Shown piece by piece: positions 26,713 to 36,148 of a stretch of 64,000 bases of DNA. Source of the stretch: AWTP1-13 sp963820375 (GTDB taxonomy: Bacteria > Pseudomonadota > Alphaproteobacteria > Rhizobiales > Hyphomicrobiaceae); the NCBI GenBank assembly GCA_963820375.1, contig CAWFZX010000001.1:13546-77545 (forward strand), read 5' to 3'. Below the pieces are notes generated by a model, which was not told the origin of the DNA, ran no database searches, and saw only the letters and a list, made by a program, of their open reading frames with translations. Each line of letters opens with the position of its first letter. The first letter of the stretch is position 1. Both the position numbers and the translations under genes were made by a program.

Positions 26713-27786
26713 TTAGACCTTGAAGATCTGGGCGTAACGGGCCTTGATCTCTTCGGCCGCCTTTTCGACGCCGGCTGGATCATCCTGCATCAGCTTGATT
26801 TCCGAGAGCTTGCGCCGACCCGGCTTCTCCTTGGCTTGCGCGTGCACAGAATGCTGGCAGGCGAAGTCGACCAGCAGCTGCTGCGCCTCGATGCCGTGCA
26901 ACCAGCTATAGAACAGGCGAGCGGCATTGGGATTGGGCGCATTTTTGAGGACGCCGCTGGGAGCGTTGATCAGCGGGGTGCCTTCGCTGGCATAGACCAC
27001 CTCCACCGGTGCACCCTGCTCTTTGAGCTGGATCAAGTTGTAGTCGTTGCCGTCGGCCATCACCGCGCGCTCACCGAGCGCCAGTTTCTTGGGTGGATCG
27101 GTCGAAGACTGGACCTGCAGCACCTTTTGCTTGGCGAGCTCCTCGAAATAGCGCCAGCCAAGGTCCCGAGCGATCTGAAACGTCGCCGTCATAATGCTGC
27201 CGGCGTAGGCTGGATGGGCCTTGATGATCTTGCCCATCCACTTCGGGTCGAGCAGGTCGGCATAACTCTTGGGTGCCTCCTCGGCCTTGACCAGGTTGGT
27301 GTTATAGCCGAGCGAGGACAACCAAATGCGCGTGGTAATATGCATGCCTTCCGGATCGCGGTGCTCGGTCGAAAAGTGCTGCGCCGCCTCCTCGGGAAGA
27401 TAAGCCGCCAACCAGCCATTGCGCTTCCAGACAATAAAGTGCGCAGCATCGGCGCTGTTGACCACGTCGACGGCAAAGATGTTGCTGCCACGCTCCTGTT
27501 CAATACGTTGATAAATGCGCTCCGAGCCAGACCGCTCGACGCGTACACCAATGCCCGCATGCCGCGCCTCGAAACTCTTGGCGACGCGTTCCGCCACGGG
27601 GAGGTCCATCGCCGTGTAAAACGAAAGCTTGCCCTCCTTGCGGGCGGCCGCGACCAGTTGGGGGGTGATCGGCTCGGCGGCCGGGGCCTGCGCGAGCACG
27701 CGGGTGGCGAAGGCGGCCGGCGCGGTGACGGCGACCGCAGCTGAGGTTTTCAAGACATCGCGACGGGAAGGGTGTTGCCTGCGCAC
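26713..27786 (-). CDS. Tat-exported extracellular solute-binding protein (iron-type ABC importer)
   Basis: Periplasmic binding protein of the FbpA/AfuA-like class, 357 aa. It has a twin-arginine signal (SRRDVLKTSAAVAVTAPAAF, about 7-26) and cleavage near VLAQAPA. Then come GKLSFYTAMDLPVAERV, GIGVRVERSGSERIYQRI, and SLGYNTNLV with DLLDPKWMGKI, typical of the ferric-ion/2-aminoethylphosphonate-type family. The GTG at 27786 has AGGAGG at the right distance; an ATG 4 nt upstream is out of frame. No permease or ATPase gene is adjacent, so the ligand (ferric iron, thiamine-like or phosphonate) is open. Confidence 0.85.
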   Translation of the reverse strand: MRRQHPSRRDVLKTSAAVAVTAPAAFATRVLAQAPAAEPITPQLVAAARKEGKLSFYTAMDLPVAERVAKSFEARHAGIGVRVERSGSERIYQRIEQERGSNIFAVDVVNSADAAHFIVWKRNGWLAAYLPEEAAQHFSTEHRDPEGMHITTRIWLSSLGYNTNLVKAEEAPKSYADLLDPKWMGKIIKAHPAYAGSIMTATFQIARDLGWRYFEELAKQKVLQVQSSTDPPKKLALGERAVMADGNDYNLIQLKEQGAPVEVVYASEGTPLINAPSGVLKNAPNPNAARLFYSWLHGIEAQQLLVDFACQHSVHAQAKEKPGRRKLSEIKLMQDDPAGVEKAAEEIKARYAQIFKV

Positions 27787-28478
27787 TCATTGCCTCCTCT
27801 GCGCTCGCCGCACACATGCGGGCCAAGGCCGGTGGCACTGTATACCACGGTGCGCCAAAACCCATTCCGCGCGCCGCGGTGGGCACGGATTGGTGGCCGC
27901 CGCGCCAGAACACGTGTGGTCGCATTCAATGGCTTAGCGCATTTTCTGCATGTAACGAGAAAGACTGTTGCTCGGGCAATACAGCTCTTGACGGCAGCTG
28001 CTTTCGTCACGGCAAACAGCGCGAATCACAGTAAGGTTTGTGTACTGCAGTCTTAGCCAGCGCGCGCAATCCCCAGGGGCTCAGGCCATTCTCCCGCACT
28101 ACACTGGCCTGGGCCCTTTGTGTTGCCCGCGAGCGTGGAAAGACGCTGGGGCTGACAACACAACGAGGAGCCCATTGGCTCTTTGATCCCCCACGGCCTC
28201 TCAGGCTTTGCCACCGGTGCGCCAGTGCCGTAAGTCACACACGCCGCGATCGCGAGAAGGCCTGTCCGGATCTGCAAGCTGCTGCCCGCGATCCCGCGCC
28301 ACGTGCGGGGAATACATCGGCAATCCTTGCGTTATCTCTTGGCTTGTTGCTGTCTGTCGCCGGGAGACGGCGACAGAGCTTGGCCTAGCCCCTTGTTCCG
28401 CCGGGCAGGCCGGTGCCCATCGTATCTGTGCGTGGCGTGAAGAGTGCGTGTCGGCGCACATCACTGACGGAGATCCAT
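27787..28478. other. intergenic region, no gene seen
   Basis: About 690 bases. Several overlapping frames on both strands lack motifs or ribosome-binding sites. I see no repeat or RNA gene. Confidence 0.35.
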
Positions 28479-28685
28479 GTGGCCCAAGCCAAATTCCGCG
28501 AAATCATGTCATGGGACGATTGGAAAGCGAAAGCCCGGGGCATGGACCCGCGCTGCTCGCAGTGCGGGTCCGCCCCCAAGCAAGCAGAACGCGACACCCT
28601 CTTGCTGACCGGATTGTGCGAGGCGTGCACGGCGAAGACGGACGATCTTTCTGGGAGTTGGCGCGAGTTGTGCAAGTGCTCCTGA
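28479..28685 (+). CDS. small putative zinc-ribbon protein, 68 aa
   Basis: Two CxxC knuckles (CSQCGS and CEACTAK) about 20 residues apart suggest a zinc ribbon. They are preceded by SWDDWKAKARGMDPR and followed by SGSWRELCKCS. The GTG at 28479 has GGAG at a proper distance; ATG 28506 is an alternative. No known family by name. It lies among other very small genes. Confidence 0.5.
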   Translation: MAQAKFREIMSWDDWKAKARGMDPRCSQCGSAPKQAERDTLLLTGLCEACTAKTDDLSGSWRELCKCS

Positions 28686-28923
28686 AGTAGCCTGCAAGAT
28701 TGTCAAAGAATGCGCGGGGGCTTGGTGCGGGCTGATCTGGCCGGCATGGGCCGACCCTGTGCGCCCCTGGCGTGCGCGGCAATTGCCTAAACAGGTGCGG
28801 GCGCTTCCGAACAGCTGTGGCGACATCATCCTGAGGACTGCCGACGTCGTCAGGTTCGGGCCGCTTACTCCCAGGCGAGCCCATGACCCCGCGCCAGAGC
28901 CCGGCTTGGCGAGCGGCGCAGCC

Positions 28924-29157
28924 CTATTGCAGCCTGCGGCGCGCGTCGCTCTTGGCGGATCCCTCTTCGCCCTCGGCGGCGCTCTCTTTCTCACAGCGAA
29001 TGTCCTCGAGCGTGCGCAAGAACGCGAGCTCGAGCACCAACTGCTGTTCAGCCTCGGCGATGGGCTCGCCCATGGCGCGCATCATGCCGATGACGGTGCG
29101 CACATTGGCGATGCGCGATTTGCAGGCCGCGATCTGTTTTGCAAGGTCATCCGGCAT
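28924..29157 (-). CDS. small helical hypothetical protein, 77 aa
   Basis: Almost entirely helical and probably coiled-coil: CKSRIANVRTVIGMMRAMG, then AEQQLVLELAFLRTLEDIR and a charged tail (ESAAEGEEGSAKSDARRRLQ). No signal peptide or membrane segment. The upstream ribosome-binding site is weak. Codon composition is protein-like on this strand only. Function unknown. Confidence 0.55.
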   Translation of the reverse strand: MPDDLAKQIAACKSRIANVRTVIGMMRAMGEPIAEAEQQLVLELAFLRTLEDIRCEKESAAEGEEGSAKSDARRRLQ

Positions 29158-29399
29158 TGTCGGGCTCAGAAACGCGGCAATGCAGCGTTAAAGCAACGCA
29201 TGCGGATCCTAGGCCTAGCGTCGTTGGCGGGAAAGTAAAAACGGCGTTGGCCGGGAGCGCAGTCTGGGTTAGCGTATGGACGGTGGCGAGACGGGCTCGG
29301 CGGCCCGTCATCTTCCCTACCATGGCCTCGTCTGCCGCCCCAGCTGTCGCCGACTGCGCCCGCGAGGCGGGGGAAGCGCTGTCGGCTGAAAGGGATGCC

Positions 29400-29531
29400 A
29401 TGCCGAGCGGTGACAGCAAGGGATCCGGCGCTGGCAAACCCAAGCCCACCTGGCGGAGCACGCTGCGGGCTGCGTCCATCTTTCTGCTGGTGAGCGCATC
29501 GGTCGCCATTGCCTTCTACGGCCTCAAATAA
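29400..29531 (+). CDS. small C-tail-anchored membrane protein, 43 aa
   Basis: ATG 29400 follows AAAGGG at good spacing. It gives a short hydrophilic N-terminus (PSGDSKGSGAGKPKPTWR) and one transmembrane helix (AASIFLLVSASVAIAFYGLK) ending at the stop. A longer start at 29322 is possible. Tail-anchored mini-proteins like this are plausible but no family is recognised. Confidence 0.4.
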   Translation: MPSGDSKGSGAGKPKPTWRSTLRAASIFLLVSASVAIAFYGLK

Positions 29532-30059
29532 CTTCGCCCTCCGTTGCCCCGCCAATGTCGTCGCTTGATTGGCCGCTGCCGGTGCGCCGCCGGCGGTATG
29601 GCCCGCCACCATCGCGTGGCGGATGTGGCCCTCAATATGACAGCGCGTGCGGCCGAGCCCTTGGCACGGTCCCACCGCCTGCGCCGCCGACGCTAGAGGG
29701 AGCGCAGTTGCCTTGCGCTTGCCTTTTGCCTTTGCCACTCTGGACGGCAGGTTCGGCCGCTTGGCCCAACCCTGCAAACGTAAAACCGGTGGATAAGCGG
29801 GGGCCCCCTGGCGATGCGTGCCGGTCACGGCAAACGAAGAAAATGCAGGGCCGTCTTCGGGTTGTAGCGTCGTCGGCACGATATGCTAAGGTGCCTTGAG
29901 TCGGGGTTGTTCCTGCAAAACGCTTTACAGCAGATGCATTTTCGTTCTTGTGCCGCCGGTGCGGGTTCCTTTTGTTGAACGGGGCATTTCGGTAGCGCTT
30001 CCCATCACGCACGACGACTGCGGTTTGCCGCGGTGAGTTGGTCGGAGTGAGGGAACAAT
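29532..30059. other. intergenic region upstream of polysaccharide cluster
   Basis: About 530 bases. Probably contains the promoter of the capD-like gene. No consensus was picked out and no small gene is convincing. Confidence 0.3.
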
Positions 30060-32093
30060 ATGCAACGGGGGTCCATGGCAGGCGTGTCACAATTGACGCC
30101 TGGGCTGACCAAGGGCAAGCAGGACTCCACGCTGCAGGCGTGGGTGCGCTGGCTCGCCTTCCGGTTGGTCGAGCTTGATCGCTACCCCAAACGCACCATT
30201 CTCGCCGCCAATGATTTCATCCTTTTCAACCTGGCGCTGTGGCTGGCCATGTCGCTGCGCCTTGGCGAGCTGTTCGTGCCGCCCAGCACGGGCGTTTTTC
30301 TGTTGCTGACAGCTGCGCCCTTCATTGGTGTGGCCACCTGTTTCCAATTGGGCGTCTACCGCATGGTGACGCGCTTCATCGGCGCGCGCGGCTTCACTCT
30401 CGCGGCCGGTGCCGTGGGACTTTCGGCGCTCTACTGGAGCCTGCTGCTCTATTTGTCTGGGATCTACAGCATCCCCCGCTCGGTGATCATTCTCTATCCC
30501 GTGCTGGCTGCCGTCTTGATTTGGTTCAGCCGCCAGGTGGCGACCTCCGTGCTCCGACGCGGCGGCGTGGAAATCCCCGCGCGGGTCCCCGAAAACGTAA
30601 GGACCGTGCTGATCTATGGGGCTGGTACCCCCGGGGTGCAGCTGCTTGAAGCGCTGCGAGCCACGGGGGGCTACCGCCCGATTGGGTTCGTTGATCCACG
30701 CCGGACGCTGGCCCGGCAATATGTGGCCGGTTTGCTGGTGTCGTCACCCGCGCGCCTCGCCAGTCTCATTGCCGAGCATGAGGTGGAAGAGGTCCTGTTG
30801 GCGATGCCCCGGGCGCAGCGCCGCGAGCGCCGGGCCGCGCTGCAACAGCTGGAACAGCTCAAGGTTCGCGTGCGCACCCTGCCGGCCATCGAGGACCTGG
30901 CGGCTGGACGCGTGGCGGTCAGCGATCTCAGACCCGTGGAGGCCGAAGATCTGCTGGGGCGTGATCCCGTGCGCCCCGACCCCGCCGTGCTGGCCCGCAA
31001 CATCGCCGGCAAGTCGGTGATGGTGACGGGTGCTGGTGGCTCCATCGGTTCAGAGCTCGTGCGGCAGATCATCGGCCTGCGACCCAAGCGGTTGGTGTTG
31101 CTGGAAAGCGGCGAAAGCCAGCTCTACCAAATCGATCTACAAGCGGAGACCCTGCGCCAAGCGGCCTTTGCAACGCCCGCAGAGCGGCCGCAGATCATCT
31201 CTGTGCTCGGCTCCGTCCTCGATGCGCCCATGGTGCGTCGGGTGATCGAGGACAACGCGGTGGAGACCATCTATCACGCCGCTGCTTTTAAGCATGTGCC
31301 TCTGGTTGAGCACAACCCGGTGGCCGGCTTGCGCAACAATACCTTCGGCACCGCGACGCTTGCGGAGGCGGCCGCCGCCTGCGGTGTGGAGCGATTTGTG
31401 CTGGTTTCCACCGACAAGGCGGTGCGGCCCACAAGCGTCATGGGTGCAAGCAAACGTCTGGCGGAATTGATACTGCAGGCCCGCGCTGCCGAGGGACGCT
31501 GCCGCACGGTTTTCACCATGGTGCGTTTTGGCAATGTTCTCGATAGCTCGGGCTCCGTGGTGCAGCGCTTCAGAAGTCAGGTCGAGGCCGGTGGGCCCGT
31601 GACCGTCACGCACCCCGACATGATCCGCTATTTCATGTCGATCCCCGAAGCCGCCGCCCTGGTGATTCAGGCCGGTGCGATGGCATCGGGTGGCGATGTC
31701 TTCGTGCTCGACATGGGGGAACCGGTCAAGATCGACGACCTGGCGCGCTGCATGATCCGGCTGATGGGGCGGGACGTGCGCGACGATGCCAACCCGGACG
31801 GCGACATCTCCATTCACTACGTTGGCCCGCGCGACGGGGAAAAACTGTGCGAGGAGTTGCTGATTAGCGAAAACGTGATCCCGACCGAGCACCCCCGCAT
31901 TATGCGCAGCCGGGAGCCGTTCGTGCCCAAGGCCAAACTTGAGCCGATGCTCGCCGAGCTGGCCGCGGCCATGGCGCAGGACGCGCTGCCAGCGATCAAG
32001 GCAATGCTGGCACGGATGGTGGAGAACTATCATCCAGCCCAGCACGAGGTTGAGCACGGCGCGCCCAGCGACGGCGGTGCGATTGCGGCCTGA
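30060..32093 (+). CDS. membrane-anchored nucleotide-sugar 4,6-dehydratase/epimerase (CapD/FlaA1/WbpM family)
   Basis: Converts a UDP-HexNAc to a 4-keto-6-deoxy sugar for surface polysaccharide. The 677 aa have four hydrophobic segments in the N-terminal part (within about 45-165) and a degenerate Rossmann domain (LIYGAGTPGVQLLEAL). The catalytic SDR domain opens with MVTGAGGSIGSELVRQI (about 321). The family's Ser-Met-Lys triad is visible as VSTDKAVRPTSVMGASKRLA, with Met where classical SDRs have Tyr; this is normal for WbpM-like enzymes. Good ribosome-binding site (GAGGGAA). First gene of the polysaccharide cluster. Confidence 0.93.
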   Translation: MQRGSMAGVSQLTPGLTKGKQDSTLQAWVRWLAFRLVELDRYPKRTILAANDFILFNLALWLAMSLRLGELFVPPSTGVFLLLTAAPFIGVATCFQLGVYRMVTRFIGARGFTLAAGAVGLSALYWSLLLYLSGIYSIPRSVIILYPVLAAVLIWFSRQVATSVLRRGGVEIPARVPENVRTVLIYGAGTPGVQLLEALRATGGYRPIGFVDPRRTLARQYVAGLLVSSPARLASLIAEHEVEEVLLAMPRAQRRERRAALQQLEQLKVRVRTLPAIEDLAAGRVAVSDLRPVEAEDLLGRDPVRPDPAVLARNIAGKSVMVTGAGGSIGSELVRQIIGLRPKRLVLLESGESQLYQIDLQAETLRQAAFATPAERPQIISVLGSVLDAPMVRRVIEDNAVETIYHAAAFKHVPLVEHNPVAGLRNNTFGTATLAEAAAACGVERFVLVSTDKAVRPTSVMGASKRLAELILQARAAEGRCRTVFTMVRFGNVLDSSGSVVQRFRSQVEAGGPVTVTHPDMIRYFMSIPEAAALVIQAGAMASGGDVFVLDMGEPVKIDDLARCMIRLMGRDVRDDANPDGDISIHYVGPRDGEKLCEELLISENVIPTEHPRIMRSREPFVPKAKLEPMLAELAAAMAQDALPAIKAMLARMVENYHPAQHEVEHGAPSDGGAIAA

Positions 32094-32378
32094 CGGCGAC
32101 TGCAGCTGTCCACGCCTTGGGCAGCCCCGGACAAAAGCCCGGTCGTCACTGTCCCCGGTGCACGCGCTCGCAGAGACATCGGCGGCCGCTGGTTGCTTGG
32201 ATGGCGCCGCCCGGGTCGAAAACGCCAGGGCCATTGCCGTTGGTGTGCGACGCCGGGCGGGCTACAACGCACCGCCGCCCATGGTCCCGAGCGGGGTCGG
32301 CCACGGCACCACTGGCATGGGGCTGGAACGAGCAAGGCGCAGGCAAGGGTCGAGAGGGCTTGGCGACGGCAGGGACCG

Positions 32379-33347
32379 ATGCGCGTGGCGGTAACCGGGG
32401 CGACGGGTTTTGTCGGCAACGCCCTCATCTCGGATTTGGCGGCGGAGGGCAACTGGAGGGTGACGGCGATCACCCGACGTCCCTGGAGCCACGCCTCGGC
32501 CAATGTCCGCTGCGTAACCGTCGGGGATCTGGTCGCTGCCCGCTTGCCGGCTGGCTTACTCGCCGACACGGACGCGGTCGTGCACGCGGCGGCGATTGCG
32601 ACGGCACGGCCGACGGCGACCTCACGTTTGCGCCTGTCGGCGGTGAACGTTGAGGCTGCGGTTGCCATGGCGCGTCTGGCGGCCATCGCCGGCGTAAAAC
32701 GCTTCGTGTTTTTGAGTTCCATCAAGGTCAACGGCGAGGAGACCGCTCCCGGCCGGCCGTTTACCGCGCAGGACGCGCCGGCTCCCGCCGACCTTTACGG
32801 CGGCTCGAAATGGGAGGCGGAGCAGGCCTTGCGCGCGCTCGCCGACGCAACCGGGCTCGAGCTGGTGATTGTTCGGCCGAGCCTCGTCTATGGCCCCGGT
32901 GTTGGCGGCAATTTCGCACAAATGGTGCGATGGGTGGCGCGTGGCATTCCCCTCCCCCTTGGGGCCGTGCACAATAAGCGCACCCTGATGGCCTTGCCGA
33001 ACCTTGTCGATCTGATCAAAACCGCACTCAGCAGTGCGGGGGCGGCCAATCAGACCTTGCTTGCCGGCGATGGCGAAGACTTCTCCACGCCACAGTTGCT
33101 GAGCGCCATCGGCCGTGCCCTGGGACGGCCCGCCCGGCTTCTCCCCGTTCCCCCGCCGCTCCTGGCGGCCGCCGCCTCCCTCTTCGGCAAACGAGATATG
33201 GCGCGCAAACTGCTGGGCTCGCTGCAACTCGATCTCAGTCAAACAAGGGCACGTCTCGATTGGTCGCCACCGGTGAGGGCTGAGCAAGCCTTGCGCGAGG
33301 CGGTGCGCTCACTGCGGGATGAGCGCGCCATGGCGCAACAGGCCTGA
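32379..33347 (+). CDS. NAD-dependent sugar epimerase/dehydratase
   Basis: Extended SDR, 322 aa, acting on a nucleotide sugar in O-antigen/EPS synthesis. It shows MRVAVTGATGFVGNALISDL at the N-terminus, VVHAAAIA, catalytic Ser in FVFLSSIKVNGE, and Tyr/Lys in DLYGGSKWEAEQAL. The VIVRPSLVYGPGVGGNFAQM block is typical of the WbpV/GalE-like subgroup. The ATG at 32379 with AGGGA upstream is chosen; the longer frame from 32193 is not protein-like. It probably follows the capD-like gene in one transcript and ends 18 nt from the convergent sugar transferase. Confidence 0.92.
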   Translation: MRVAVTGATGFVGNALISDLAAEGNWRVTAITRRPWSHASANVRCVTVGDLVAARLPAGLLADTDAVVHAAAIATARPTATSRLRLSAVNVEAAVAMARLAAIAGVKRFVFLSSIKVNGEETAPGRPFTAQDAPAPADLYGGSKWEAEQALRALADATGLELVIVRPSLVYGPGVGGNFAQMVRWVARGIPLPLGAVHNKRTLMALPNLVDLIKTALSSAGAANQTLLAGDGEDFSTPQLLSAIGRALGRPARLLPVPPPLLAAAASLFGKRDMARKLLGSLQLDLSQTRARLDWSPPVRAEQALREAVRSLRDERAMAQQA

Positions 33348-33364
33348 GAGACGCGGCCTTTCCG

Positions 33365-33922
33365 TCAGGCGCGCACGCGGTCGCCACGGCCGGCCCCGGC
33401 GATGGCCTGCCAAATCAGCGATATATCCTGCAGCAAGGACATGTCTTCGACATAGCGCGCATCGCTTGCCGCCAATCGTTCTGGATCTGACATGTCGATG
33501 CCGGCCACTTGCGAAATCCCGGTCAAGCCGGGCATCAGGGCCGCCAGGCCAAGCCGCCGGCGGGCCGAAATGAGTTCCACTTGCGAGGGCAAGCAGGGAC
33601 GCGGCCCAACGAAGCTCATCTCGCCTTTGATGATATTGCAAAGCTGGGGTAGCTCGTCGAGCTTCAGTCGCCGCAGGTGCCTGCCGATCGGCGTAACGGC
33701 GGAAGACGTCATCTGATGCGTGGGGACATGTGCCGTCTCCATCAGCATCGTGCGTAGCTTGTAGCAGGTAAAGGGCCGCTCGTCCTTGCCAACGCGCGTC
33801 TGCCGAAAGATGGCCGGTCCCTTGGAGCCAAGACGAATGAGGAGCACGCACGCGACGACCACGGGCGCCAGCAACAGCAGGCCGATCGACGCCGCTGTAA
33901 GGTCGAAGGCACGCTTGATCAT
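33365..33922 (-). CDS. polyprenyl-phosphate sugar-1-phosphate transferase (initiating)
   Basis: Short PglC/WcaJ-C-terminal-like phosphoglycosyl transferase, 185 aa, which loads the first sugar phosphate onto undecaprenyl phosphate. The membrane hairpin is KRAFDLTAASIGLLLLAPVV. Conserved motifs are RQTRVGKDERPFTCYKLRTM, LRRLKLDELPQLCNIIKGEM and FVGPRPCLPSQVEL, then LMPGLTGISQVAGI. The ATG at 33922 has GGAGGGG just upstream and starts the domain exactly. It may form a minus-strand pair with the glycosyltransferase gene. Confidence 0.93.
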   Translation of the reverse strand: MIKRAFDLTAASIGLLLLAPVVVACVLLIRLGSKGPAIFRQTRVGKDERPFTCYKLRTMLMETAHVPTHQMTSSAVTPIGRHLRRLKLDELPQLCNIIKGEMSFVGPRPCLPSQVELISARRRLGLAALMPGLTGISQVAGIDMSDPERLAASDARYVEDMSLLQDISLIWQAIAGAGRGDRVRA

Positions 33923-34268
33923 TTGGCCCCTCCGTGACGGTTTGCAGCCCGCCGACTGCGGGCACCTCCTCCTAGCGGGCAACGCTTTGGCCGAGCAACG
34001 CGGGCAGCAGGCTGCCGTGCGGGTCGCGCGTGGGCCAAACACCGGTGCCAGACCTGAGCCGCCCCGCTCACCATCCCCATGCTCCTGAACTTCGTGCGCC
34101 AAATCCCATGCGGCAAAATCCCATGTTAGATCCCCCGTGCCCAGCCGAGAAGACGAGGACCTCTTGCCCACACGTACAACAAGCGCGCGCCGAGCCTTAT
34201 CTGCCCAAGGCCTCTCGTTCTCCTGGCGGTCGCATCGGCTCGACCGGTCGGTCGATGCCTTTGCCGCT
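33923..34268. other. gap between sugar transferase and glycosyltransferase genes
   Basis: About 345 bases on the coding side of both minus-strand genes. It contains a short direct repeat AAATCCCATG (near 34103 and 34118). No gene is supported. Confidence 0.3.
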
Positions 34269-35444
34269 TCAAGGATCGACACGCCAACCCAACATGGTCT
34301 CATAGCTCGTCAGCAAAGCCCGTTTGACGTGCGCCTCGGTGAAGCCAGTGAGGAGGCGCTGGCGCGCGGCGCGGCCCAGCCGCAGGCGCAGGTCGCGATC
34401 CCCGGCCAATGTCCGCATGGCCGTGGCAAGGGCGGCGGCGTCGCCCGGCGGCACCAGCAGACCTTCGATGCCGTCGCGTACGAAATGGCGGTTGCCTGGG
34501 ACGTCAGAAACGATCAGGGGGCGGGCGCAGGCAGCCGCCTCCAACAGGGCGCGCGGTAAGCCCTCGCCGCCACGCGAGGCTAGCACGAACATATCCGCAC
34601 CCTGCCAAACTCCAACGACATCCCTCACAGGTCCATACCAGCGCGCGCCGCTGCGTTGACACCAGGTGGTGATCTCCTGCGGCGGGACGGCCTCGGGATT
34701 GTCGCGATCGCTGCTGCCATAAAGCTCCAGTCGGAGATCGACCCCCTCGGCCACAAGCCGGTCATAGGCCTCGATCAGCAGGTCGATGCCCTTGGACTTG
34801 ATCATGCGGCCGACATGTGCGGCGACAGGACGTGCGTGATCTGGGGGCGCCAGCGCCGGGAATGCTTCCGGGTCGACACCGGCACCACCAAGAATGGCAA
34901 AGCGCGAGCCGAGGTTTGGCGCAACTTTGCGCACCATTGCCAGATCGTCGGGGTTTTCCACCAGCAGATATGAGGTCGGCTTGCGCACGAGGGAAGCCAG
35001 CACGCGCAGCATGGCAAGACGATAAAGGCGCAGGATCGGATTGGTCGCAATCCCCGCCAAGCCCTGTCCGGTGACGTGGACAACCGTGTGCGGCACTCGG
35101 GCCAGTCGCAGGGCCAGTCCGCCCAGCACGATTGGCTTCATCGCCACGAGGTGTACGACGTCGGGTCGTTCTCGTTTCAGAATGCGTGCGAGCGCCCACG
35201 CCAATTGCGCCGCCAAAGCCTGGTTGTTCGAGCTGCGGCGAAAGTCGAACTCCAAGGTGCGCGCCCCGAGCGCCTCGATCTCGTGGAGACGTCCCGATGA
35301 ACGCGTAACGACGACGACAGACTCTGCCAGCTGGGCGAGTACGGAGATCAGGGGACGAAAGTGCGAGAGCGCAAACCAGTCCTCGGTGATCAGCAAAGCG
35401 ATCTTGCCGCACGTCCGGGCTGGTCGCACGTCCCATTCCGCCAC
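34269..35444 (-). CDS. glycosyltransferase family 4
   Basis: GT-B glycosyltransferase, 391 aa, retaining GT4 type. The N-terminal domain carries LLITEDWFALSHFRPLI and RPDVVHLVAMKP; the C-terminal domain carries HVGRMIKSKGIDLLIEAY and the sugar-nucleotide motif FVLASRGGEGLPRALLEAAA with RPLIVSDVPGN. It adds a sugar to the lipid-linked intermediate on the cytoplasmic face. The frame begins at GTG 35444 without a clear ribosome-binding site. A CTG 18 nt upstream in frame sits below a GGAGG, so the true start is uncertain. Confidence 0.9.
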   Translation of the reverse strand: MAEWDVRPARTCGKIALLITEDWFALSHFRPLISVLAQLAESVVVVTRSSGRLHEIEALGARTLEFDFRRSSNNQALAAQLAWALARILKRERPDVVHLVAMKPIVLGGLALRLARVPHTVVHVTGQGLAGIATNPILRLYRLAMLRVLASLVRKPTSYLLVENPDDLAMVRKVAPNLGSRFAILGGAGVDPEAFPALAPPDHARPVAAHVGRMIKSKGIDLLIEAYDRLVAEGVDLRLELYGSSDRDNPEAVPPQEITTWCQRSGARWYGPVRDVVGVWQGADMFVLASRGGEGLPRALLEAAACARPLIVSDVPGNRHFVRDGIEGLLVPPGDAAALATAMRTLAGDRDLRLRLGRAARQRLLTGFTEAHVKRALLTSYETMLGWRVDP

Positions 35445-36148
35445 GTTGGGATTGCTGGTCAGAGGGCCACCTCCGTCCTAGGTCGGCCGTGCGTCGATCG
35501 TCGATCGGCCGCACGGCTGTTTACAACGACGGCCCATAGGTAGGTTAAGCGCCCGACCAAATGCAACGACGTCATGCGCACTGCCAGCCCGCAAGACCTA
35601 CGCCGGTCGGCCGAACGGCTCGCCGGCAGCCCTGCGCCGACCTTATCCACACCTTGCAATCCCCCGCGGCATTCCGCCACCTGTGGACGGCGGTCTGCCG
35701 ATGCCGCCAGCGCCGACGTCGACGCCGACAGGAGCCCGTGACAGCAAGACGGCGGGGCCAGCGCGGTCGCGGCCGCCGCGGCCGACGAGACTGGCCCATT
35801 GTGCCGTTGTCGAAAGCGGTGGAGCGCCCAAAGATGCCCGTGCTATCTTTGCGAATCATCGCCATGTCGGGGGAAATGGCCGCAAACATCATTGCCACGG
35901 CCGTCGGGCCAAATCTCGCCCCAGTTTGGTTGGGGCACAGGCTTTCCTCTTGTGGCCATTCATTTTTGGTTGCGGGGCCAGACCTCATCGGAGACTCGGG
36001 GAGCGAAGCGTTTTTGCCTCCATCTGACGTGCAAACCGGAAACGCCTGCGATCCGTTAAGGGCTGGGGAAGCGCCTAAACGGGTGATCAACACAGGCATG
36101 ACGGTCAAGACAGGTCGGCTCACGGACTAGGAGCCCGGAGACTACTTT
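35445..36148. other. intergenic region between divergent polysaccharide genes
   Basis: About 700 bases between the glycosyltransferase (minus) and the ligase-like gene (plus). It should hold both promoters. Frames of 180-190 codons on each strand are Arg-rich and shadow-like. Nothing else is recognised. Confidence 0.35.

Noticed and set aside
35561..36130. 189-codon plus-strand frame in a 700-base gap
   Set aside because: Arg-rich run, no motif, overlaps an equally long minus-strand frame; more likely promoter region.
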